Positions 1 to 5,485 of a DNA stretch of 6,351 nucleotides are shown here, piece after piece; position 1 is the stretch's first letter; each line of letters begins with the position of its first letter. The notes beneath the pieces were generated by a model that was not told the DNA's origin, did no database searches, and saw nothing but the letters and a program-made list of their open reading frames with translations. Source of the DNA: Actinomycetota bacterium (lineage in GTDB: Bacteria; Actinomycetota; Thermoleophilia; RBG-16-64-13); contig PMIZ01000177.1 in assembly GCA_003157225.1 (NCBI GenBank), forward strand, positions 1 through 6,351, given 5' to 3'. A program made the position numbers and the translations under genes.

Positions 1-2494
1 GGCGGTCATCGTGGCCTGGGATTCCCGGGAGAAGACCTTCAGGCACGAGGAGTTCGAGCAGTATAAGGCTCAGCGGAAGCCCATGCCCGAGCTGCTATCC
101 CAGCAGTGGCCGCACTTCATAGAGCTGGGGGAGGCCTTCGGCTTCGTCAACCTCGCTGTTCCCGGCTTCGAGGCCGACGACATCCTGGCTACGCTCGCTC
201 GGCAGGCGGAAGCCCAAGGCCGTGAAGCCATGATCGTCACTGGAGATCGCGACGCGCTCCAGCTCGTGGGGGGCCATGTGCGGGTCATGGCCAATACCCG
301 GGGCGTGACCGATGTGAGGATCTACGATTCGGCAGGCGTGGAAGAGCGCTTCGGCGTGCCTCCCCGACTCATTCCCGATCTCATCGGACTGAAGGGGGAC
401 ACCTCCGACAACATCCCGGGCATCCCGGGCATCGGTGAGAAGACGGCGGCGCAGCTGCTCTCGGAATTCGGGAGCCTCGAAGAGGTTCTCGCCCACGCAG
501 GCGAGGTGGCGGGCGCGAAGCGCAGGCAACTGCTGATCGAATATCGAGACGTGGCCCTGCTATCGAAGCGGCTGGCGTCGCTGGAGCATGATGCCCTCAT
601 CGACATCAACGCGGCCGAGGTGCTGCCCCACGAACTGCGGCGAGAGAAGCTCGAGGAGCTGTTCTCTCGCCTGGAGTTCAACTCCCTCTTGGAGAGAATC
701 GATGCTTTGCTGCCGGGAACCGCATCCACTCCCGAGCCACCGGCAGGCGCAGCATTGGCGGCGACAAGGTCACCCGACGCGGACGGCCGCCCGCTCCAGC
801 AGCTGCTCGATTGGTCCGGAACCATCGGACTCGCAGCGGAGCAACAGGTGGCGGGCTGCCCGGTCACTCTCAGCGAGGGCCTAAACGAGGGTCCTTCAGC
901 CCAGGCCACGATCTGGTTGGCCCAAGCAGGCCCGTCCGGCGCGCTGGAAGAGTACGGCGCCTACACGGTAGCAGCGGTCGATGACACCGACGAGAACGCC
1001 GCTCTCTTGCGGCTCCTGCTGGCCAGCGCGACCATCGCGTGCCACGACTTCAAGTCACTTCGGCCGCTGCATCGGCTGGTCCGCCAAGCAAGTCACGACA
1101 CCTATCTGGCCGCCTACCTGCTGGCGCCGGGACGCAGATCGTACTTGCTGGACGACCTGGCCCGAGAGGCAGGAGTCGGTGCGCCCGCCGGCGGCGCAGA
1201 CGCCGCGGCGCAATCCGCGGTCACGGTCATCCCACTCGCGGCCAAGCAGGAACGCGCACTGCGGGAGCAGGGCATGTGGGAGTTGTTCCGGGACATCGAG
1301 CTGCCGCTCACCGGGGTTCTCATCGCCATGGAGCAGGCCGGCGTCTATCTTGACTGCTACCGGCTGGGAGAGATCAGCGGTAAGGCCCAAGACCAGATGG
1401 ACGAGCTCGAAACCTCCATCTTCGAATTGGCGGGAGAGCGTTTCAACCTGGGCTCGCCGCAGCAACTCGGCCGGGTTCTCTTCGACAGCCTCGGTCTGCC
1501 CAGGCAGCGCAAGACCAAGACCGGGTACTCCACCGACGCCAAGACCCTCGAAGCGCTCCGCGACAGCCATCCCGTGGTCGGGCGGCTGCTCAACCATCGC
1601 GAGCTGTCGAAACTGATGTCCACCTATCTGCTGGCGCTGCCACAAGTGGTGGACCAGACCACCGGCCGTCTGCACACCACCTTCAACCAGACCGTCGCCG
1701 CCACGGGCCGGCTCTCGTCCAGCGACCCGAACCTGCAGAACATCCCGGTCCGCACCCCGCTGGGCGCGCAGATCCGCGAATGCTTCACCGCGGAACCCGG
1801 AAACGTGCTCATCGTGTCCGACTACTCGCAGATCGAGCTGCGGGTGATGGCTCACCTCTCGGGCGAGACCACTCTGCTCGACGCGTTCACCCGCGGAGAG
1901 GACATCCACACCCGCACCGCGGCGGAGGTCTTCGGACTACCTGAGGAGTCGGTCGACAAGACTCATCGCAACTACGCCAAGGCGGTGAACTTCGGCATCA
2001 TGTACGGAATCTCGGCCTTCGGCCTCAGCCAGAACCTGGGCATAGAGCGCGAAGAGGCCGCCGCGTACATAGAGCGGTACTTCCAGAGACTTCCCCGGGT
2101 GAAGGCCTTCATCGAGGAGACCATCGCCCTCGCCCGGCGCCAGGGCTACGTCGCCACCGTCTTCGGGCGGAGAAGACCGATACCGGAGCTGGCTTCCGGG
2201 AACTTCCAAGAACGATCGCTGGGAGAGAGGCTGGCCGTCAACTCGGTGATCCAGGGCAGCGCCGCCGACATCATCAAGGTAGCCATGATCCGCTGCCACG
2301 ACCGCCTAGAAAGGGATTTCCCCGATTCGCGCCTGGTGCTGCAAGTGCACGACGAGCTCGTCTTCGAGGTGCCTGAGGAGCAGGCGGAGGACGTCCGCAC
2401 GGCTGTGGCAGAGGAGATGGTCGCGGCTTTTCCCATGGAGCCACCTCTGGGGGTCGACGTGGGGGTAGGGCTCGACTGGCTCTCCGCCAAGTGA
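1..2494 (+). CDS. polA: DNA polymerase I (5' partial)
   Basis: DNA polymerase I fills gaps in excision repair and removes RNA primers. The frame is open from base 2 and runs on upstream: AVIVAWD matches the inside of the 5' nuclease domain, so about 60 N-terminal residues are outside the window and the GTG at 11 is not the start. Numbering from base 2 gives 830 visible residues. The 5'-3' nuclease domain (about 1-235) keeps the metal-binding acidic residues D7, E57/D59/D60 and D82/D84, then GDTSDN (132-137) and the helix-hairpin-helix IPGIPGIGEKTA. A Pro/Ala-rich linker (about 239-263) leads to a degenerate 3'-5' exonuclease fold (about 267-425) without the DxE motif. The polymerase domain follows: TGRLSS, DPNLQNIP (575-582), motif A DYSQIELR (D607), O-helix R656/K660/F664/Y668 and motif C VHDE (H783, D784). 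Phe664 is at the E. coli Phe762 position. The TGA stop is at 2492-2494, and no clear terminator follows. Confidence 0.97.
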   Translation, partial: AVIVAWDSREKTFRHEEFEQYKAQRKPMPELLSQQWPHFIELGEAFGFVNLAVPGFEADDILATLARQAEAQGREAMIVTGDRDALQLVGGHVRVMANTRGVTDVRIYDSAGVEERFGVPPRLIPDLIGLKGDTSDNIPGIPGIGEKTAAQLLSEFGSLEEVLAHAGEVAGAKRRQLLIEYRDVALLSKRLASLEHDALIDINAAEVLPHELRREKLEELFSRLEFNSLLERIDALLPGTASTPEPPAGAALAATRSPDADGRPLQQLLDWSGTIGLAAEQQVAGCPVTLSEGLNEGPSAQATIWLAQAGPSGALEEYGAYTVAAVDDTDENAALLRLLLASATIACHDFKSLRPLHRLVRQASHDTYLAAYLLAPGRRSYLLDDLAREAGVGAPAGGADAAAQSAVTVIPLAAKQERALREQGMWELFRDIELPLTGVLIAMEQAGVYLDCYRLGEISGKAQDQMDELETSIFELAGERFNLGSPQQLGRVLFDSLGLPRQRKTKTGYSTDAKTLEALRDSHPVVGRLLNHRELSKLMSTYLLALPQVVDQTTGRLHTTFNQTVAATGRLSSSDPNLQNIPVRTPLGAQIRECFTAEPGNVLIVSDYSQIELRVMAHLSGETTLLDAFTRGEDIHTRTAAEVFGLPEESVDKTHRNYAKAVNFGIMYGISAFGLSQNLGIEREEAAAYIERYFQRLPRVKAFIEETIALARRQGYVATVFGRRRPIPELASGNFQERSLGERLAVNSVIQGSAADIIKVAMIRCHDRLERDFPDSRLVLQVHDELVFEVPEEQAEDVRTAVAEEMVAAFPMEPPLGVDVGVGLDWLSAK

Positions 2495-2581
2495 CTCCGG
2501 CGGGCATGCGGAAGCGCCGCGCAGAATTCACGCAGCAACTGGCGGCAATAGCGCTCCAAGCGGGTCTTTAGCGGCAGCCGT

Positions 2582-2609
2582 TTGTTTTTCTTTGGGGCGT
2601 GGGTATACT
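2582..2609 (+). promoter_or_regulatory. probable sigma-70/SigA-type promoter for rpsA
   Basis: TATACT at 2604-2609 differs from the TATAAT -10 consensus at one base. TTGTTT at 2582-2587, 16 bases upstream, keeps the TTG of the -35 element. The site lies in a short T-rich patch (2581-2593) that stands out from the GC-rich surroundings. Transcription would begin near 2615-2617, giving a leader of about 58 bases before the rpsA ATG. The -35 match is only three of six, which is common in actinobacterial promoters, so the -10 carries most of the weight. Confidence 0.6.
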
Positions 2610-2611
2610 AC

Positions 2612-2625
2612 CGGCACATGTGCCG
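2612..2625. repeat. 14-base perfect palindrome at the expected rpsA transcription start
   Basis: CGGCACATGTGCCG reads the same on both strands with no spacer. It begins two bases after the -10 hexamer and spans the predicted +1. As DNA it could be bound by a dimeric regulator. As RNA it could form only a short stem (CGGCA/TGCCG with a CATG loop) at the very 5' end. The palindrome is seen directly; either function is an inference. Confidence 0.5.
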
Positions 2626-2642
2626 CGAGGGGCGGCTCGACT

Positions 2643-2669
2643 ATGCGTTCCTTGGGAAGGAAACAGTAA
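2643..2669 (+). CDS. possible eight-codon leader ORF upstream of rpsA
   Basis: An ATG at 2643 opens a frame coding MRSLGRKQ and ends at TAA 2667-2669, four bases before the rpsA ATG at 2674. A purine-rich GAGGGG (2627-2632) lies 10 bases upstream and could serve as its ribosome binding site. The rpsA Shine-Dalgarno sequence lies inside this frame, so its translation would affect access to the rpsA start. An ORF this short can easily arise by chance, and I know of no family it belongs to. Confidence 0.2.
   Translation: MRSLGRKQ
2654..2661 (+). promoter_or_regulatory. ribosome binding site that decides the rpsA start
   Basis: GGGAAGGA lies 12 bases before the ATG at 2674. It favours that ATG over the in-frame GTG at 2599, which would overlap the probable -10 element and add 25 residues unlike any S1 N-terminus. 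The spacing is a little longer than the usual 5-9 bases. Confidence 0.6.
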
Positions 2670-2673
2670 TTAC

Positions 2674-4098
2674 ATGGCAGAGCAAAACACCGACGTCACC
2701 ATAACCAACACCGACGAGGACTCGCAGAAACTGCAGGGCGGACAGGAGCTCATGATCGAGGTCGATGGGAAAATGATTCCCAACTACGACGCAACGATCA
2801 TGTCGTTTGAAGAGGGGGACATCGTCACCGGCACGGTAGTCCGGGTCGACAAGGACGAAGTCCTGGTAGATATCGGCTACAAGAGCGAGGGCGTGGTACC
2901 TGCCAACGAGCTCTCTATCAGGAAGTCCGTCGATCCGTCTGAGGAAGTCTCGGTAGGAGACGTGGTCGATGCACTCGTGCTCACCAAGGAAGATGCCGAT
3001 GGCCGGCTCATCTTGTCCCGCAAGCGTGCTCGTTTCGAGCGCGCGTGGCAGCGGATAGAGAAAGCAGCCGAGGTCGGCACCCCTGTTTCGGGTAACGTCA
3101 TCGAGGTGGTCAAAGGCGGCCTCATTCTCGACCTCGGCGTGCGTGGGTTCCTTCCGGCTTCCCTGGTCGACATCCGCCGGGTGGCCGAACTCGACGAGTT
3201 CCTGGGTCAGACGCTCGAATGCCGCGTGATCGAACTCAACCGGTTCCGCAACAACGTGGTCCTCAGCCGGCGCGCCGTTCTGGAAGAAGAGCGGCGGGGT
3301 GCGCGCGAGCAGATCCTCGATCGCATGAACGTGGGCGACCTCGTGACGGGTACGATTTCGAACATCGTGGACTTCGGCGCTTTCGTCGATCTCGATGGTA
3401 TCGACGGCCTGATTCATATTTCCGAGCTCTCCTGGAGCCACGTCAACCACCCGTCTGAGGTGCTCACCATCGGCCAGAAGGTCGAAGTGCGTGTGCTCGA
3501 CATCGATAGGGATCGTCAGCGCATTTCCCTGGGCCTCAAGCAGACCCAGAAGGATCCTTGGCAGCAGGTGTTCGAGAATCGGCAGGTGAACGAGATCGTG
3601 CACGGTCAGGTGACCAAGCTGGTGTCGTTCGGCGCCTTCGTGGAGATCGAAGAAGGCGTGGAAGGTCTGATTCACATCTCCGAGCTTGCTCAACATCACG
3701 TGGAAGACCCGTCCGAGATCGTGCGCCCCGGGCAAGAGGTGAACGTCAAGATCATCGAGATCGACCCCGAGCGCCGCCGCCTCTCGCTCAGCCTGAAGCG
3801 CCTCGAACCGGAATACCGCATCCACGAGGATGCCATGGCCGAAGAGGGCGAAGACGGCGAAGAGGGCGAATACGAGGGTGAGGAAGCTCCCGAGGCCGAA
3901 GCGGCCGAACCAGCCGGAGAAATAGCTACGGAGGCTGTGGCGGAGGAACCGGCGGCCGAAGTGGCTCCCTCGACGGCGGAAGCTCCCGAGGAAGCTCCCG
4001 AGGAAGCCCCCGTCGAGGCCGAAGCTCCGGCCGCGAGCGACGAACCCGTAGCTGAAGCCGAGCCGACTGGCGGGGACGAGCCAGACAAAGCGGAATAG
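2674..4098 (+). CDS. rpsA: 30S ribosomal protein S1
   Basis: S1 binds mRNA on the small ribosomal subunit and helps initiation, mainly on structured or weakly ribosome-bound messages. The protein has 474 residues and four S1 (OB-fold) domains at about 46-117, 134-203, 220-290 and 305-376. Domains 3 and 4 carry the classic pattern: GTISNIVDFGAFVDL then GLIHISELSW in domain 3, and GQVTKLVSFGAFVEI then GLIHISEL in domain 4. Domains 1 and 2 are more divergent, with GFLPASLV in domain 2, as expected for the ribosome-attachment half. Length and domain number fit actinobacterial S1 (about 480 residues, four domains) and not the six-domain E. coli protein. The last ~98 residues are a Glu/Ala/Pro-rich acidic tail with short repeats and no predicted fold. 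The ATG at 2674 was chosen for its GGGAAGGA site. The gene probably has its own promoter at 2582-2609. The stop is TAG at 4096-4098. Confidence 0.97.
   Translation: MAEQNTDVTITNTDEDSQKLQGGQELMIEVDGKMIPNYDATIMSFEEGDIVTGTVVRVDKDEVLVDIGYKSEGVVPANELSIRKSVDPSEEVSVGDVVDALVLTKEDADGRLILSRKRARFERAWQRIEKAAEVGTPVSGNVIEVVKGGLILDLGVRGFLPASLVDIRRVAELDEFLGQTLECRVIELNRFRNNVVLSRRAVLEEERRGAREQILDRMNVGDLVTGTISNIVDFGAFVDLDGIDGLIHISELSWSHVNHPSEVLTIGQKVEVRVLDIDRDRQRISLGLKQTQKDPWQQVFENRQVNEIVHGQVTKLVSFGAFVEIEEGVEGLIHISELAQHHVEDPSEIVRPGQEVNVKIIEIDPERRRLSLSLKRLEPEYRIHEDAMAEEGEDGEEGEYEGEEAPEAEAAEPAGEIATEAVAEEPAAEVAPSTAEAPEEAPEEAPVEAEAPAASDEPVAEAEPTGGDEPDKAE
3979..4014 (+). repeat. tandem 12-base repeat in the rpsA acidic tail
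   Basis: GAAGCTCCCGAG occurs twice in tandem (3979-3990, 3991-4002), followed by a diverged third unit (GAAGCCCCCGTC, 4003-4014). A further exact copy lies at 3883-3894. Each exact unit encodes Glu-Ala-Pro-Glu. The repeats are in frame, so gain or loss of a unit would change tail length without breaking the protein. Confidence 0.8.
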
Positions 4099-4153
4099 GC
4101 GGAAGGGCCAGGCGCCAAAGACCGGTTGGTGCGACACTCGACTGGATATCGAC

Positions 4154-4175
4154 GGGAGCGCCTCACGGCGCTCCC
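4154..4175 (+). terminator. 9-bp hairpin between rpsA and coaE, possible weak terminator or attenuator
   Basis: GGGAGCGCC (4154-4162) and GGCGCTCCC (4167-4175) form a perfect 9-bp GC-rich stem with a TCAC loop, 56 bases after the rpsA stop. What follows is CGTGTTTG, with only a short T run, so it is not a strong intrinsic terminator. It could reduce read-through from highly expressed rpsA into coaE, or protect the 3' end of the rpsA message. The structure is seen; the role is inferred. Confidence 0.4.
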
Positions 4176-4193
4176 CGTGTTTGCGGAGGCGAG

Positions 4194-4811
4194 ATGGGGA
4201 AAGAGCGGCGTCTGGTCGTAGCCGTGGGTCTCACGGGCGGGATAGCCGCCGGCAAGAGCACCACGCTCCGCTTGTTCGGCGATCTGGGCGCCCGTACTCT
4301 CTCGGGCGACGAGCTGGTACACGGACTCTACGAGCAGCCGGCGGTCTCGAGCCGCGTTGCGGCGCACTTCGGCCCTGAGGTACTGGACCAGCGCGGCACC
4401 GTCGACAGAGCGCAGCTGGCACGGCTGGTGCGAGGGCGCCCTGGGGAGCTTCGCTGGCTGGAAGAGCTTACCCACCCGCTGGTGGCCGACGAGATCGGGC
4501 GGCAAGTAGCGGCCGCGCCCGGTGGTTCGGTGGTGGTCTGCGAAGTGCCGCTGTTGTTCGAGGCCGATTGTAAGTCGCTTTTCGACATGATCGTGACGGT
4601 CGAGGCAAGCGCCGCCAACCGTCGCCGCCGCTCCAGCCACGGCTTCGGATTGGAGCAGTTCGAAGAACTCGAGAGTCTGCAGGCTTCGACCGAACGGCGG
4701 GTGGCCGGCAGTGACCTGTCCTTCTTCAACGATGGCAGTCCGGATGAACTGCGGGCTTTCGTGCGGAAGGCTTACGACCGCGCCCTCCAATTGCTGGAGG
4801 GGCTAGTCTGA
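4194..4811 (+). CDS. coaE: dephospho-CoA kinase
   Basis: CoaE uses ATP to phosphorylate the ribose 3'-hydroxyl of dephospho-CoA, the last step of CoA synthesis, in the cytoplasm. The 205-residue length is typical. The P-loop is GGIAAGKST (15-23). TLSGDE (35-40) takes the place of the usual V-I-D-A-D: the second Asp (D39, E. coli Asp33 position) is kept and the first is Ser37. HP at 94-95, EVPLLFE (117-123), an Arg-rich lid region (about 143-163) and NDGS (179-182) all match the family. The ATG at 4194 has GGAGG at 4185-4189, only four bases upstream, and the protein begins 11 residues before the core VGLTGG, as expected. Its TGA overlaps the next ATG by one base (TGATG), implying coupled translation. 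The position after rpsA matches actinobacterial gene order. Confidence 0.95.
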   Translation: MGKERRLVVAVGLTGGIAAGKSTTLRLFGDLGARTLSGDELVHGLYEQPAVSSRVAAHFGPEVLDQRGTVDRAQLARLVRGRPGELRWLEELTHPLVADEIGRQVAAAPGGSVVVCEVPLLFEADCKSLFDMIVTVEASAANRRRRSSHGFGLEQFEELESLQASTERRVAGSDLSFFNDGSPDELRAFVRKAYDRALQLLEGLV

Positions 4812-5485
4812 TGGAGCAACGGCGCATCCCTACTCCGATGTCGTCGGGAGCCGCAACCCAGGAATTGGCGCGGCGCAGCCGCCGCAGGCGGCTGCGCCGC
4901 CTCATCCTCCTAGGAATCCTCGTGGCCGTCGCCGCGACCGGGTCGGTGCTTGTGCTGACTGGGAAGGCCGTTCTCCCCGTCGCCTCCGAACAGATCTATC
5001 CCATCCGCTACCGCGAGTATGTCGCGACCGCTGCTCGACAGTACGGGGTCGACCCCTACTTGGTGGCCGCGGTGATCAAAGCCGAGAGCGGCTACGACCC
5101 AGTCGCGGTCTCTACTGCGGGCGCGGTGGGTCTGATGCAACTCATGCCCGACACGGCAAAGTGGGTCGTGAGCCTCAAGAACTGGAAAGGGGGGGAGAAG
5201 CCGCAACTGACCGATCCCAATGACAACATCCAGTTGGGGGCGTGCTATCTGGCCTACCTTGCCGACAACTTCGGCGGCGACAGCACGGCCATGCTTGCGG
5301 CGTACAACGCCGGCGAGGGCACGGTGCGGGATTGGATCCAGAGCGGGGGTGGAACCAAAGCTTTCGACTTGTCCGACATCCGTTTCCCCGAGACGCGCGC
5401 GTTCGTGGAGAAGGTGAAGAAGTACCAGGTCCTCTATCAGCGCATCTATCCGGATGGCGTCGCCTCGGTCGGCGGCAGCGTATGA
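4811..5485 (+). CDS. membrane-anchored lytic transglycosylase (GH23, SLT domain)
   Basis: Enzymes of this family cleave the MurNAc-GlcNAc bond of peptidoglycan, leaving 1,6-anhydro-MurNAc ends. The 224-residue protein starts with a basic stretch (RRSRRRRLRR, 21-30) and one hydrophobic segment (about 31-50), suggesting a signal anchor with the catalytic domain outside. There is no lipobox cysteine and no clear signal peptidase site. The SLT domain (about 63-212) has the catalytic Glu92 in IKAESGYDP, then GLMQLMP (107-113), an NIQLGACYLAYL helix, AAYNAG (163-168) and FPETRAFVEKVKKYQ near the end. GGAGGGG (4796-4802) lies eight bases before the ATG, supporting this start. The gene overlaps coaE by one base and uvrB by four, so it is part of their operon. 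It is a minimal SLT enzyme without wall-binding repeats. Its exact cellular role (growth, division or insertion of a secretion apparatus) cannot be read from the sequence. Confidence 0.92.
   Translation: MEQRRIPTPMSSGAATQELARRSRRRRLRRLILLGILVAVAATGSVLVLTGKAVLPVASEQIYPIRYREYVATAARQYGVDPYLVAAVIKAESGYDPVAVSTAGAVGLMQLMPDTAKWVVSLKNWKGGEKPQLTDPNDNIQLGACYLAYLADNFGGDSTAMLAAYNAGEGTVRDWIQSGGGTKAFDLSDIRFPETRAFVEKVKKYQVLYQRIYPDGVASVGGSV
4870..4900. repeat. perfect 14-bp inverted repeat inside the transglycosylase gene
   Basis: Bases 4870-4883 and 4887-4900 are exact reverse complements separated by GCA. They form a 14-bp stem made almost wholly of G-C pairs, about 60 bases after the ATG at 4811. The segment encodes the Arg-rich stretch before the membrane segment. 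No T run follows, so it does not look like an intrinsic terminator. The structure is certain; its role is unknown. Confidence 0.75.

Noticed and set aside
412..432. Tandem CATCCCGGG repeat in polA
   Set aside because: It simply encodes the conserved NIPGIPGIG helix-hairpin-helix motif of the 5' nuclease domain.
1055..1909. 284-codon open frame on the - strand inside polA
   Set aside because: It lies wholly within the polymerase coding region, has no family signature, and is a codon-bias shadow.
2495..2593. Intrinsic terminator after polA ending in the T-rich patch 2581-2593
   Set aside because: I could not find a stable stem directly before the T run. The patch fits better as the upstream part of the rpsA promoter.
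2599..2673. Upstream GTG start giving S1 25 extra residues
   Set aside because: It overlaps the probable -10 element and palindrome, has no ribosome binding site, and the added residues do not look like an S1 N-terminus.
2618..2704. 28-codon frame starting at the ATG inside the palindrome and overlapping the rpsA start
   Set aside because: The ATG is at the expected transcription start, leaving no room for a ribosome binding site, and the product has no recognisable feature.
2641..4137. 498-codon open frame on the - strand opposite rpsA
   Set aside because: It mirrors rpsA along its whole length, shows no recognisable domain, and is the type of antisense frame that GC-rich codon bias leaves open. 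The + strand frame is unmistakably S1.
3696..4790. 364-codon open frame on the - strand spanning the rpsA tail and coaE
   Set aside because: Part of it is a low-complexity Ser/Ala/Gly stretch that is just the reverse of the Glu/Ala/Pro tail. It crosses the boundary of two certain genes on the other strand.
5186..5195. AAA followed by seven G residues in the transglycosylase gene, as a frameshift or phase-variation site
   Set aside because: The codon phase (AAA GGG GGG GAG) does not give a slippery heptamer for -1 shifting, and the frame continues through conserved SLT motifs. A seven-base run is short for phase variation.
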